64,000 bases of DNA, taken from Paralvinella palmiformis. Taxonomy: Eukaryota; Annelida; Polychaeta; Terebellida; Alvinellidae. A program made the position numbers and the translations under genes. Where the stretch lies: assembly GCA_025642065.1 (NCBI GenBank), contig JAODUP010000467.1, forward strand, positions 147,501 through 211,500. Reading direction: 5' to 3'. Of this stretch, positions 1-12,102 are shown one piece after another. The notes under the pieces are model-generated. The model was not told the DNA's origin. It ran no database searches and saw only the letters and a list, made by a program, of their open reading frames with translations. Position 1 is the stretch's first letter. Each line of letters begins with the position of its first letter.

Positions 1-612
1 TAAATTTCCCAGATCCAGTTATGGCCAGTTTGTAATATCTCATTCAAGACTAGCTCTAGTCTGCTTGTCACAAATAACATTTAAGAACGTTATTATTTCA
101 GTAAGTTGAAACAGCAGATATTAGGTCTGGTTTTAAAATGTTAACACATAGTTTTAACAGTACCGAAGCTATGACGCGCTATTACGGTCTGCTTCGGCGT
201 AGATGTCAGTCTTTTAATAGCAATTAAGCTAAATAGTTTTAATAGTAGTCGCTTCGTGACGCCTGCCCGTTGTACAAACTGACTTTTGAAGACAGTGACA
301 ATTGGGTTATATAGTTTATATAGTATTGTGTTGAAGAAAGATACAGCAATTGAAAAGGGGCTGCTTAGATAATTAATCTAAACATTTTCACTACTGCCGT
401 GATCTGACTTGGGTGTTCTACTCCCAAGCTCCACGGCGGTATGTGATTAGCTTTTTTTGTTTTTGCTTAGCGGCTTAGGGACAGGTGAGAAATTACACAT
501 GTCTCAGCAAGAAAAGTCGCCACTCTGGATTCAGTCCTCTGAAGAAAGGTCTAGAGTTTGAATTCACGGTTCCAGATTCTCTGTGCCTGTGCCTTATTAT
601 ACACAGCTAATA
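1..612 (-). repeat. REP-A dispersed repeat, copy 1 (cut by window start)
   Basis: This stretch is the reverse complement of 25260-25880 and 37490-38107, with long near-identical runs such as the segment reading CATGTCTCAGCAAGAAAAGT near 498. All three copies stop at the same side against a (CA)n/(TG)n microsatellite, here at about 606. No open frame or protein similarity is visible, so it is either a non-autonomous retroposon or an untranslated part of a larger element. The window edge truncates it, so its far end cannot be judged here. Confidence 0.75.
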
Positions 613-690
613 CACACGCACGCACACTTAAACACGCACACACACACACACGTGCATTCGTGTGTGCATGTGTGCATGAGTGTATATGTG
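606..690. repeat. Interrupted (CA)n/(TG)n microsatellite
   Basis: Alternating CA units switch to TG units in the middle, and the tract directly abuts the end of REP-A copy 1. The same junction recurs at the other REP-A copies, which suggests the tract grew from the repeat's own terminus. Confidence 0.85.
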
Positions 691-817
691 CGCACCTGTA
701 TTTAATATTAAGATAATCAGTTCAGGTTTTGAGCACGAGATGAGGAAAAAGACAAATGATTTATCTGTAACTTTTGATATTTCATTATTTCCTTACCGAA
801 ATAATGCATAAGTTGGT

Positions 818-893
818 AGTGACAGTAGTAGTAGTAGTAGTAGTAGTAGTAGTTGTTGTTGTTGTTGTAGTAATACTAGTATTGGTGGTAGTA
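818..893. repeat. (AGT)n/(TTG)n trinucleotide tract
   Basis: About 76 bp of AGT units shading into TTG and GGT units. The open frames here are low-complexity poly-Val or poly-Leu/Gln artefacts, not genes. Confidence 0.9.
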
Positions 894-924
894 GTCGTGA
901 TCGGTATTGGTATGAAGTATGTAC

Positions 925-1165
925 CAGACATTGGGTCAATTCAATTCCGGAATTGGAATTGATGGTCAATTTCAATTCCGGAATTGGAATTGATGGTCAA
1001 TTCCAATTCCCATTCCGGAGTTGGAATTGATTATCTAAAAAAAAAGAATTGGAATTGGAATTGAAAATTTCGGAATTGAATTGGAATTGATAAATTTGAG
1101 GTGGAATTGCAATTAACCAAATGGAATTGAGTGGAATTGGAATTGACAAAATGGAATTGACCTCA
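925..1165. repeat. Diverged GGAATTGA-type minisatellite
   Basis: The words GGAATTG, GGAATTGA and TCAATTCC recur many times, with CCGGAATTGG palindromes, over about 240 bp. Spacing between units varies, so this is an irregular array and not a fixed-period satellite. The near-palindromic unit lets each strand carry the same motif. Confidence 0.85.
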
Positions 1166-1734
1166 TGTCTGGTATGTAAATTGAATCAAGATTACGACAT
1201 AGGAATTTTCCTGCCTTCGTGAAGAAATTACCATCTTGGATATTTGGCAATTGTTTGAGGATGAAGTTTATTTGTAGGCACAATTTATGGTTAGTTTGTT
1301 CTGTCATATTAGTGAATTGCAGATACTGAAAGGTTTATTCTATTTTTGGGAAAACTTTTGAATTTGGGATATTAAGATTTCTAGTGTTACAACGATAAAA
1401 CTGATTGAGACTCAGGAATTACTAGATGTGCGATTCATAACTGATATCACATTTTATTTGTTTCAATGTAATGAGATAAAAAATGGACGAAAGAAGCCTG
1501 TGTTCATTCATTCATTTATTTGACTTCGGTGTTTTGGCACACTATACAATTTAATATTATTACGTAAAGCCTAATAATAATAATAATTATTATTATTATT
1601 ATTATTATATAATGTATAATTTATAAAACTCATTATTCAACAGATTTGTTCTGAGGTGTTTTACACCAACATATAGGATAGGCATATATAAGCAAGAAAG
1701 AGTTAAAATATAATAGTACGATAAAACATTTTGG
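1166..1734. other. No gene seen; contains an (AAT/ATT)n tract
   Basis: AT-rich sequence without a credible open frame. An AAT-to-ATT microsatellite with a point of symmetry lies at about 1571-1609. It may be linked to the 3' end of the minus-strand LINE remnant that follows, since other LINE copies here end in (ATT)n. Confidence 0.6.
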
Positions 1735-2145
1735 AATAAACAACATCATAAAAGAGTCATTAAGTGAGTGACGCTGCTGGAGACCATCTGGTAGATGCTT
1801 CACAGGCGAGGTGAGTATAATGCCACGATCTACAGCCAGCTTATTTTAAAATCATATATGATACCACTCTATGTGTAGACCGATATCCTTGAGGGATAGT
1901 GGATATATATGACGGCCCTAATCTACTCAGAGCTTTATATGTGAGGATGAGGACTTTGAAGTCAACCCGTTGACTTACCGGGAGATGACTGAAGGCCTTC
2001 AAAGGCGGAAGTGATGTGTTTATAATTTAGTCTTTTGGACAACAAGCATGCTGCCGAGTTTCTGTAAGAGCTAAAGTTTCTTAACTGATGTTCCAAGAAT
2101 CTCAAGCAATGGGAAATTGTAATAGTCAAGATGAGCCATTAAATA
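1735..2145 (-). pseudogene. LINE reverse-transcriptase C-terminal remnant
   Basis: Read on the minus strand with several frame changes and stops, this encodes the region after the RT core: a LDYYNFPL stretch (families usually have LDYCNSLLYG), then SAARLVVQKTK, a degraded HLPVSQRVDFKVLILTYKAL block and a GPSYIST block. That order matches the C-terminal part of CR1/L2-type LINE ORF2 proteins. It differs from families 1 and 2 of this window, so it is another lineage. It is badly decayed and non-functional. Confidence 0.65.
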
Positions 2146-2159
2146 TATATGTATCAGTC

Positions 2160-2222
2160 TATTGACATACATATATACATACATACATTCATACATACAT
2201 ACACACATACATACTTACCTAT
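2160..2222. repeat. (CATA)n microsatellite
   Basis: Imperfect ACAT/CATA units over about 60 bp. Confidence 0.8.
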
Positions 2223-2379
2223 ATACATAAATAATTCTACTGCATATATCAATTTAAATAAATATTTTCAATACATTCCTAGAAACAAAGGATAATGTAC
2301 AATTCGTATTCTTTATAAATTCCGCTTTTTGTACATGACAAAGTTGTCAACTCACAGGGAAGAGGTTGTATGGAAGGTA

Positions 2380-3198
2380 TGTACAGAAAGTGAAAGCATA
2401 TACAAAAACACCTACGATACCTTAATCCACATATAAGATACATAGTTTGACACTACAGTTTATAGTCAATACTAATATGTGGTGTTTCGACATCACATAT
2501 GCTGACCTTAGCCTTATTTTTGGTTCGAATAGCCAAATAAATCTATCAATTTAATCCCTGGGGACACAGGTACGATCAGTGGTCGCGTTGCAAGTTGTAA
2601 TGTAACCAGGGTGAAAGGTTAGTCCCTTTTATAGGTTCTCAGCCAACATAAAAGCTCGAATTGAAAGCGCGACATAACGTGTTGTGTACGCTCTACCTAA
2701 TACAGACTAACTTCTATTCAGCACAATGGATTCTTGAATCATCAGTTAATATAATGATTTGCCCAGTCCTTACCGCTAAGCCTAATTCGTTTGCATTCAT
2801 TACTTAGTGTGCGTTCATCGATTATTAATTTGACATCGCTATGCTTATGCAGTTAAGTGTGGTAATGTCAAACTAAAGCGCTTAACAGACTGGACTATTT
2901 GACTTATAATTGAGATCACCGTTTTACAGGAAGATCTCCGACACTGCGAATGACATGTACATATTATAACAGCTATACATTCAGTATATGAGTATAAATC
3001 CATCAAATAGTATTACATAAATTAGTTGTATGTTGTTCCACATGAACGTTTAAAGGGACAACAAAAAGACATATATTATAAATGGCAAAGTAAAACGAAA
3101 AAACGTCTTATACTAACCACATAGCTTTACTATATTGATGGAATAAGGAATCTAGATCCAAATTGTTCTATGGTCTGGCATGCATAATGTGTGTTTCA

Positions 3199-3297
<99 letters not shown>

Positions 3298-3372
3298 GGC
3301 ACTGGCTCAGTGTATTATACCTAACATCCTGAAACTAAACTGACATCAAGATAGAAGAAAAAGAAAAATAAA

Positions 3373-3426
<54 letters not shown>

Positions 3427-4500
3427 AGGATCTAAACATAAAATACTTAAATCTCCATATATCTATACACCAACCCTTGTCATTGCGATGGGAAAACATA
3501 GGAACGACAGATGGTCTAGGTGATATTGTTATGGTAAGGATGATGCACCATACGGACATAAACTGGTGTACATTATGTTTCAGTATTGGAAGAAGATTGT
3601 CACCGATGAAAGGTGAAATGTTCAACATGCAACCTGCGATTTGGGGGTTAATAATACATTTGGCAGTTAAAAATGACTACAGAATAGGAGTCATGACTGA
3701 AATAATAGCACCAGTGATGTATAGTGGCTTGTATAATGGAAAAGAAAAAGAACGTTAGATAAGTGAATAAACAGCATAACATTATTGGATCAGTTGTAAA
3801 CAGAAGCTACAGAAGACGAGGTATAGATAATAAGTCGATATGGTAGGCCATCGTGATTAAATACATAGATGCTGTCCTGGTTCTGGGTCAGTCAGTTATG
3901 TGTAATATTATATTACATTTTTATTATATGCTGTGGTATTTCTGCTAGCTGTAAGTGACGCTCTGTCTTCGTGCCTTAAGCTGAGACAGAAGTGGTAAAT
4001 CCAATCAACGTAAAGCTGGTTATGGTCAGAATATAAAAAGGTTAGCCACTACACAACAGCATTGATAGCCTTTGTCAAACAAACTGTACTCAGGTGATGA
4101 TATATTAGTGTTGGGGATATTCCTTCCACTTATCTGTATTTATCTTCAACATGTTAGCGCTTCTTAGTTTATACTAGCAATGTTTACGTTTATTATGATA
4201 TTCGTCATGTTGACATCTATGTATCTACTGAACTGCTGACGTTTATTTTTATCCTCAATGTATTGACATATACTGATATATGTTTAGCCTCGTCAAGTTA
4301 ATATCTACGTTATATATTAATGCGTATTTGTAATCTGTTGTATTCTATTTAACAAAAACAGGGCGGGTTTGGTTATCATTACTAATGTATGTTTGATAAT
4401 ATATATATATTTCTTAGTTTATTTGATCTTGAATAGCTTATTTGTCGATGTGGCTGACTGTATCCTACTCTCCTCTATCTGGATATATAAATATCTATAT
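2380..4500 (+). repeat. Duplicated block R1, copy 1
   Basis: This non-coding stretch aligns collinearly with about 39725-41700 and in part with 59600-60620. Shared landmarks include a CATTTCGACACCTCAGATGC-like phrase (2485), a TCCGACACTGCGAATG phrase (2937), the CTATACACCA..CCTTGTCATTG phrase (3463) and an ACTCAGGTGATGATATATTA phrase (4089). Identity looks like 70-85 percent with many indels, so the duplication is old. The two ORFs of more than 90 codons here are not conserved in the copy, so I do not call them genes. Confidence 0.7.
3198..3295. repeat. (TA)n microsatellite
   Basis: About 96 bp of nearly pure TA. A second tract of about 48 bp lies at 3378-3424. The copy in block R1 of copy 3 is much shorter (40498-40516). 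Confidence 0.95.
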
Positions 4501-4506
4501 AGATTG

Positions 4507-4542
<36 letters not shown>

Positions 4543-4774
4543 TGATCAGTTTAGTGGCATCAGCGTAATAATTGATACGTGACGAGTATTTTGGCATATG
4601 TTTTCAACACGTGGTATTGCTTTGAATGAGTGGGTGACTAATAAAACACCCAAGGTCCAGGTGGCGTGATATCTGAGGCTCTATAAATAAGGGGGTAGAG
4701 CTATTGATATCTCTAGTTGAACTCGGGCATGCCGGCTGAATTTGCTGAAATATTTGGGCAACTTTCTTGACATC

Positions 4775-5786
4775 ATGGTTCGTCATTTGAATGAAATAAT
4801 TTATCGACGAGTTCTTGCCATGTGGCATATGAGTTCCAAACAGAAGGTCATTGCCCAAACTCTTGGGATAGCACAGGGAACAGTCTCAATGGTGCTTAAG
4901 AGAAATCGTGAGACGGGCGTACCCACACCCAGAGCTTGCCCCAGACATCCTCGTAAGACAACAGAAAGAGAAGATCGTATCTGCTACGTTTGTGTCGAAA
5001 TGACCTAATCAAGTCAGCAAAAACCTTTGGTTACGGGTTCACTAATACCCCTGTATCCGGAATGCTAACGAATTTGCGATTGATATGTGCAGATTACTTC
5101 GCCAGGAGACCTCTCAAAAAAACTGTTATTGTTGCAAAGACATCAACAGGCAGGTATGGATTGGGCTAGAAACGATCTCTGCTGGCGACCAGGTCATTGG
5201 CAGCATGTCATCTTCAGCGATGAATTCAGATTCCTGTTTTACGGATAGATGGTCGTATCCGGGTCTGCAGACAGCAACTTGAAGTCTATAATGAAGATTG
5301 CATCGTTCCTAGAGTCCAAGCAGGGGGCGGTGGAGTTACCATATGGGGTGCTTTCCACTATGGTGAAAATGTGACCATCATCTCGTCGATGGAAATCTGG
5401 ATCAGCACCAGTACCTACAGATTCCGGAGGAAATGTTATTGCCATTTGGTCGGCTGATATTTGGGCATAATAATGTGTGCCATGATGACAACGCCAGGCC
5501 TCACATAGGTCACACAGTGTTCAATTTCATGGAAACTGAAGGGATCGAATACATGGAATGGCCAGCAGTGTCTCCGGATATGCATCCTATAGAGAACATG
5601 TGGTCTGAAGTAATACGCACCATGGATGCAAGTGCCAACCAGCCTACTAATCTGGCGAAATAGCGACAGGCAGTCACTGATGCATTGCAGGCTCTGCCCC
5701 TTCAAACCTTGGCAACCTTAATTGACAGTATGTCTCGACGAGTACCAGCTCTGTACGATGCCTATGGTGGTCACACCAAATATTGA
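4775..5786 (+). pseudogene. Tc1-type (DD34E) transposase, inactivated
   Basis: Product: a Tc1 transposase, which would cut and paste its own element at TA sites. From the ATG at 4775 the protein has a helix-turn-helix segment (QKVIAQTLGIAQGTVSMVLK) and a basic linker PRHPRKTTERED. It then shifts frame near 5000. The first catalytic Asp sits in FSDEF near 5214-5228. The second is in DNARPH (5487-5489), and the Glu in HPIENMW (5592-5594), with exactly 34 residues between them. An in-frame TAG at 5661 separates this from the natural C-terminus ending GGHTKY with a stop at 5784. At least two frame breaks lie between 5000 and 5433. I could not fix the terminal inverted repeats. Copy 3 of the surrounding duplication (around 41700-41925) has no transposase, so the insertion postdates the duplication. 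Confidence 0.88.
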
Positions 5787-6009
5787 AATGTGACTCGTGT
5801 GTCTCACTGAACACTCTAAATAATCAGAAGGTTTGAAGTCGATTTCCTGCTTCATTTAATGTATTGCTTAACGACCCATATGTCGTATATTTAGCATTTT
5901 GGCAATATTAATCATATTTCATTATATTCAGCATCATCTGGAATATCCATAGCCTTTCAAATGCATCAACAGGTCACAGTGAGTTGCCATAGGAATTACG
6001 ACATCAGAA

Positions 6010-7560
6010 GGTAAGTGCCTGAAATTTGCCCATTACTCGCAGTAGTTACACTGAACATAGAATAATGGATAATATCGATGTTATAGTGAATGGAGGGGCG
6101 ACGCTTCCATTTATGAGGATGTTGATATTGAAATCCCCGAAGAGAATTATTCCAGTTAAATGGAATAGATTAGTGAAATACTTCAGAATATTGAACTATC
6201 AGGGAATAGATTAACCACTATGTAAACATGAGTAAATTCATTTGAAGACAAAACTGTGGCGACATGCGAATTAAGAGATAAGTGTACAAAAATTAAATTT
6301 GCTATGGAGATGATGTCACGAAAACCTATTTCCCATGGCCAAGGAAACTAAAGAATAATACCCCAGTTCCAGGAGATCGTAGTACTAAATACAAATCATA
6401 TCGGACGAAAGGAAAGGAACTAGTTCCCATATTTTGATACATCGAAGAAAGCCCGTCTGGCAATGGTCGGCTGTTTGTTCAAGGAAGCTAAGGAGCGGAT
6501 TAAAATAATCTTTTAATGTTTTGATGGTGATAAATTACTATCACAGTAAGCAATGATCAATTCATTCATGGGATGAGTACGATTATGGGGGAATGTTTTC
6601 TAGGGATATATATCTGATGGAATGTTGTAAATGTTGCTGTTTTACAGCCATTTTTGTTCACAATGTAGGCTTAATGAGACGAGCGACCTCCAAAGGTAAT
6701 GAGGCGAAGTGAAACATGAAACACCCCTCAGACATAGACCGGCCGGGGTGTGAATCCATGTGCTATAGAACTGTGGCCAACCCAGCTACCAATTAGGCCA
6801 TAGAACGTCTCTCACCAACATTAGTGCAGTGAAAGAAAGCCTTCCAGGTTTCAGGCTCCAGGCATCTCATTATTAGGTACTGCATTACACTCGATGGTGA
6901 AATTATGGTTTTGATATTGACAGAGGATTTGAATTTTTGAAATTCGTGAGATGCACCAAAAATGAGAAACTATGTATTTATTGTAACACGAACACATTAG
7001 TCCTTGAATATTTTATGTTAATATCCTAGTATCGGGGTTTGTATTAGTCATTAGGTGCTGATTGTATTACAAGCTTCACACTTTTGTCATCAGATTTAAT
7101 GTCATTTGTGCACCTCCCATTTATGACTGTGTCTAAGTATCCACTGTGTTTTGTTTATATTATGAGGCTGGTGCCGCCCAAGAATCGTTATTTAGACCAA
7201 ATTTTACTTTGTACTGTTGTATTCATCTGGTTAGCTTTTACCTAATATCGAAATATCAGAAGTTGTACAGAATCACAAAACACTGAAATTATCGAAATTT
7301 GCCAGCGAAACAAATTGTATGTGTATTAAGGACTGCCCTAATATGGCTACGATGTCTTAGTATTACTATTATAATTAATTGATGTTTTAAGCAATATTAA
7401 TATATTTCAATACATAACAGCCTATGCATAATTATATTTATATGGTATTTCTATATTGTGTGTTGTAATAGGTGAGTTGTCAGTCAGCGGGTTGTAGATC
7501 GGTTATGATGCATCTCTATTAATCAGTTTGATGTGTCTGAATGTCAACTCACTTGACTTT
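6010..7560 (+). repeat. Duplicated block R2, copy 1
   Basis: It aligns with 41920-42829 and resumes at 44814-44860. Landmarks are CATTACTCGCAGTAGTTACACT (6029), a GTGCTGATTGTATTACAAGC phrase (7055) and the CATCTGGTTAGCTTTTACCT phrase (7225). Copy 1 is uninterrupted at 7437-7470, whereas copy 3 has a 1.97-kb transposon at this position. No conserved open frame is present. Confidence 0.72.
6675..6815 (-). repeat. tRNA-derived SINE copy
   Basis: On the minus strand a tRNA-like head has a box A-like GGCCTAATTGGTAGC and a degenerate box B-like GGATTCACACCC. A body follows with GTTTCATGTTTCACTTCGCC and CTCATTAAGCCTAC. The same head-and-body order occurs at 29555-29755 and 47550-47715. The tRNA species of origin is not clear to me. 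Confidence 0.65.
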
Positions 7561-7615
7561 AAAACCTTTATCAATTATATTTTGTGACCCGCGTCTCACG
7601 GTATATATATTTAAA

Positions 7616-7617
<2 letters not shown>

Positions 7618-7671
<54 letters not shown>
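7618..7671. repeat. (TA)n microsatellite
   Basis: About 52 bp of TA units lie just 5' of a LINE family 1 fragment. Confidence 0.95.
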
Positions 7672-7677
<6 letters not shown>

Positions 7678-7684
7678 TTTTTTC

Positions 7685-8015
7685 AAAACCTACATTGACT
7701 AACTGTTAGACAGCGTATCCATTTCAGGATCTTATTAATAACTTATACATCTATCAATGATATGACACCTGAATGTGTAAATTGGTGTCCATTAGAAAGT
7801 CATCCCCAAAACTCAGGTTATCCAGTCAGATACTATTGCAGGTGCGGGTGTCTCAGCTCAAGTCATATGGTGATTGAGCGTTTAGTATTTATTAGATCTT
7901 CAATCTCTTATAGGGTTTTTACAGACATTTTATTTGGGTTATTATTATATTACTTATTATCTGTGCAGCGAATTTGAATGCGTCCTGCCAGTAAGGGCGT
8001 TTTATTAAATTTACA

Positions 8016-8050
<35 letters not shown>

Positions 8051-8052
8051 AA
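7685..8052 (+). mobile_element. LINE family 1 3' fragment with internal deletion
   Basis: It matches 55262-55750 of the long copy: the CAGCGTATCCATTTCA phrase, the CCATTAGAAAGTCATCCC phrase and then the 3' UTR (CAGCGAATTTGAATG, AGTAAGGGCGTTTTATTAAAT). About 120 bp between the AGTCATATGGTGATTG phrase and the 3' UTR are missing compared with the long copy. It ends in (ATT)n at 8021-8051. Copy 3 lacks this LINE at the equivalent site (before 45178), so it is a later insertion. Confidence 0.85.
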
Positions 8053-8055
8053 GGT

Positions 8056-8585
8056 GTTATATCAGAGCAGGACATGTTTACTTTATTTGTTTATCTAACT
8101 ACTCGTGGCTTCATTTACTGGTCATTTCTATGCCGAAGGTCAAATGTCTTAGAAAGTAAATAAACCTTTTCTTACATTGCACACACCTCACGAACCGAAT
8201 GTATTAAGTTATGCTTTCCTTCCCATTTTATTACCATAAATGTGTTCTCGACCCTATTCACGTTCACTCCAATCATCGATTTTCAATCAGCCATAACCCT
8301 CTTCACGTTATTCCATAAACAAGATCAAGTTGTCGGAATAAGGTACCTTACCTCGTGTTTACTTCTTCCTGTCTTATGTCGTCATTCACGATCACGACAT
8401 CTCCTCAATACTATATCGTTGTACGAGGAACAACAAACTGGGTTGGTTATTACTTGATTTAATGTTTCTATGTATAAGGGTGTGATGTAATATATCCCGC
8501 TCGGGATCACGATATTAAATATAACGAACGGCTTGTACCTCGCGTAGAGAAAGGATAAGAGCTATGTGACTTTGTGTTCTTGAAT
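8056..8585 (+). repeat. Duplicated block R3, copy 1
   Basis: This is the best preserved block of the duplication. It is almost identical to 45178-45685 over about 500 bp, with only scattered substitutions. A diverged third copy is at 62585-62700. The 71-codon frame at 8242 is also open in copy 3 (45371-45586, very few changes), but the high overall DNA identity explains that, and I see no known domain. The contrast with 70-85 percent identity in R1 suggests recent gene conversion or a later duplication of R3 alone. Confidence 0.85.
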
Positions 8586-8659
8586 TGGAATATTGTTTGT
8601 CCTCGCCCTAATTTACACTCATACTAATATGCAAACATACTCATATGCACGAAACACCC

Positions 8660-8667
8660 ACAACACA

Positions 8668-8725
<58 letters not shown>

Positions 8726-8756
8726 CACACACACACACACACACACACACACTACA
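8660..8756. repeat. (CA)n microsatellite
   Basis: About 95 bp of CA units with three interruptions. Confidence 0.95.
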
Positions 8757-8774
8757 CACGGGTTAATTATCACT

Positions 8775-9658
8775 AGACGCAACCATAGACATCGACATGC
8801 TGAGGATAAAGCGTTTGTAACATCAATATCGCATCAGCTGGGTATATATAACCCTATTACGGGTTAATATTCGTCTGACAAATGTTGTTTATAATGTTGT
8901 CTGATCACTAACCTTTCCATGTTCTGGTCATAATTAACTTGATGTTGATTGGTGTTACTACTTCCGTCTTTTTTATAGTACGAAGTCGTCCGCAGATTGT
9001 TCATAAGTTACGATTAATGAAACGTCGACGCTGAGTTATAACAATGTAATTAGATCATGTAGAATTATATTATACTTAACTGAGTTATCACACACCAAGA
9101 CAATATATACGTCTATGGATGTTCCCCCAAATAATGTGTCTTCAACAAAATATAGCGTTGCTGAGGCTATATAACAATGAGAGATAGAACTATTTGTTTG
9201 ACAGAAGTTGTCTTTGTAAATTGTGACGTTGCCTGGAGGTTAACCTTTCTACATTCAATATTTGTCCTTTCTGCGTTTGTTTATAGCACGATGACTGCTC
9301 ACTGATAGAGCTTGACCCGTCGCTAATGGAATGTTGATAACATGTTATAATGATGTAAAAACGTCATGTAACCTTTAATTCCATTGCACCAAACTAACTC
9401 ATCAACTATCATGACAATGACTATATCGCACCAACTTATTTGATTAACCTTTCCATTTTTACCTCCTGTAACAAAAGAAAAAATAATCCGTGGTGCAATA
9501 ATATTATGTTACTATTTATATATCCGACCTTCTTCACGTCATCTGCTTTATTGAATCGAGAGTTGGTTACTGATAAGAAACACGCCATAACAACATAGAT
9601 ACATTCGGATACACGCCACAAATGTTGTTATTGTTCAATTGCTGCTCCTCCAAACATC

Positions 9659-9743
<85 letters not shown>

Positions 9744-10545
9744 GCCAAAATGGGATTGTTAGTTGTCAGCTTGTTTGATCCATATATTCTCTTTTAGCGA
9801 TGAACCTACATTTATATCGACGATCTAAGACATACATATTTCTTCATCATTGCAGTATTACATCAACTAATGACCAAGCCAAGGTAACTATTTGCGTTGC
9901 TGTGAGTACGTGAGTGGCTGGCTGTTAGATGATGAGTGAGTGAGTAGTTGGGTTGATTTAGAGAGTGAGTAATTTGTTTATCATGGATGTAGGTAAACTA
10001 TTTACATCAATAGGATCCTTCAGGCGGAAATAAAATGCTGAAATGAACCATCCCGCAGACTCGGAGTACGCTGTAATTCGAATATCTACTTGGATTTAGT
10101 TAGTACTGTACGATACAATTATCGTTATTAGAATACATCTGTCTGTATTTGAGAACTAGTCTTATCTAACCAAATAACGTTGTACCAAATGTCAATGGTA
10201 TTTGTGCAGAGGAACCACAATATAATCACATTAATGAAAATATACTCACAGAATCATGGGTATTTATAAAGATAAACAGTCATTCGCAGATGATAGGTGA
10301 ATTTTGTTTAAATATATGACTTATGTCGAACGATATACCAGAGAGTCAATTTTATATAAGTAATTCTGATCAGATTATGCTTCTAGGATGTAGCTCTATC
10401 ACCAACGACGAAAATCAGGTGATCCTTTCAGCTGTTGGTCATTAAGTATTCATTAATCTCAAAGCACTGCCTTAGGGTAATGGTATCACTGTCACTTAAT
10501 AATGTTTGGAATATAAATAGTGATATGTTATTATGAGATAAGGAG
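8775..10545 (+). repeat. Duplicated block R4, copy 1
   Basis: It aligns with 17800-19400 (copy 2), with 46640-48260 (copy 3) and weakly with 62880-63400 (copy 4). Landmarks are TTTATAGCACGATGACTGCTCACTGATAGA-like DNA near 9282, TCATCAACTATCATGACAATGACTATATCG-like DNA near 9399, and TTTCAGCTGTTGGTCATTAA near 10427. At 8779-8845 it holds a single copy of the unit that is a 75-bp tandem array in copy 3. No gene is visible. Confidence 0.75.
9663..9741. repeat. (TA)n microsatellite
   Basis: About 78 bp of TA. Its 3' flank is homologous to the 3' flank of the (TA)n at 18599-18709, so both occupy the same ancestral site. Confidence 0.95.
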
Positions 10546-10729
10546 GGTCTCAATCAGACAAATATGTAAGTCTCTTTTTTATCAATCAATTGTTTTTATC
10601 TTTCAGAAAAAAATCACCCTCAGTCACATTACGTTAGGCAACGTTTTGCTCAAACATATAGCAATCTAGACATTAGGGAATAGGAATATAGTTTAATCGT
10701 TATGCATAATTAGTATGGCAAATAATGAT

Positions 10730-12020
10730 AATAATGATAATAATGTATATTTAATAAAACGCCCTTACTAGCAGGAGCCATTCAAAGGCGCTGTACAAAT
10801 AATATGTAATATAATAATACCCCAAATAATGTCTGTAAAAACCCTGTAATGATTTAAAAGATAATAATTATTTATCTGTGAAAGCGACCTTAAATAGGTG
10901 TGTTTTTAGAAGAGACTTAAAATTTCCAAGAGTCGGCGCATTTCTAATATTTGCCGGCAACTTATTCCACAAAGTGGGGGCTGCAACACTAAACGGACAA
11001 TCACCATATGACTTGAGCCGAAACACTGGCACCTGCAATAGTATCTGACTGGATGACCTGAGTTTTCGGGATGAATTTCTAATGGAAACCAGTTCACACA
11101 GGTATTCTGGCGCCATATCATTAATAGATTTATAAGTTATTAACAGAATCTTAAAATGGATACGCTGTCTAACAGGTAGCCAATGTAGTTTTTGAAGAAT
11201 TGGGGTGATCTGATCATATTTTTTAGTATTTGTTACAATGCGAGCTGCACTATTCTGAATTCGCTGAAGGCGATTAATGTTATAATCAGATATGCCATAT
11301 AACAGGGAGTTACAATAGTCTATACGAGATGCAACAAAGGCATGAACTACAGCTACAAGTGATTCTTGTGTCAAGAATGTTTTTAAACACTGGATGTTCT
11401 TAAGATGGCAGTAGGCAGCTCGGCATACTGATGTGACATGTTCATGCATGTTAATACATTGGTCAAAAATAACCCCTAGATTTTTTACTGACCCATTAGG
11501 GGTAATCGAAGATGCACCCATCTGTAATGCTGGTGTTTTTAGGGATTTAACACAATGTGGTGATGCCAAATATAAAATATTTGTTTTATTATCATTTAGT
11601 TTTAGAAGATTTGAGTCACCCATAGCCGAATATCGGCAATACAACGTTCTAAATTCTTCAAGGAAGAGGAGAAATTTAACTCATTGTCAGGATCCAGTGA
11701 TATATACAGGTGTGTGTCATCAGCATACAAGTGATATTTAACCCCATAACGCTGCGCAATGATCCCAAGAGGACGGGTATACATTGTGAAAACCAGAGGA
11801 CCAAGAACTGAACCGTGTGGTACACCAGATAACAAAAACTGAATGTCAGATAAAATACCATGAACAGACACTCTCTGGGAGCGTTGTTTCAGATAGGATC
11901 TAAACCATTCAAGTACTCTACCTGACAGACCAAACATGTCTTTTAACCTAGAGAAAAGTACATTATGGTCAACTGTATCAAATGCAGCAGACAGGTCCAG
12001 AAGAAGAATACCAATGCCCT
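10730..12020 (-). pseudogene. LINE family 1, 5'-truncated RT copy
   Basis: The element starts inside the RT domain at the LLDLS-type motif (near 12018) and runs through the 3' UTR to an (ATT)n-like tail at 10730-10745. The protein has VLEWFRSYL, then SGVPHGSVLGPL and an intact YADD catalytic box (11716-11727). A frame change near 11620-11650 leads to the C-terminal thumb-like region LKLNDNKTNILYL, LHWLPVRQRI and PTLWNKLPANIRN, with a stop at about 10868. RT would copy the element's RNA at a nicked target. Sequence is very close to the long copy at 52.6 kb, so the family was active relatively recently. The truncation and frameshift make it dead. Confidence 0.92.
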
Positions 12021-12083
12021 AAGGATTATCTTAGAAATGAATTGTCAGCTAAAATATTAGTATATATAATGTTTAATCTTCAA

Positions 12084-12102
12084 AATGCACACACACACAC
12101 AC

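Noticed and set aside
3477..3758. 93-codon open frame in R1
   Set aside because: The homologous stretch in copy 3 (40560-40880) has frameshifts and stops, and no domain is recognisable.
4560..4600. ATTTTGGCA phrase near both ends of the Tc1 element as its terminal repeat
   Set aside because: The two occurrences are in direct and not inverted orientation, so they do not define Tc1 termini.
8242..8457. 71-codon frame shared by both R3 copies
   Set aside because: The DNA of the whole block is about 97 percent identical, so shared openness is expected without selection. No motif is seen. Kept only as a point under the R3 finding.
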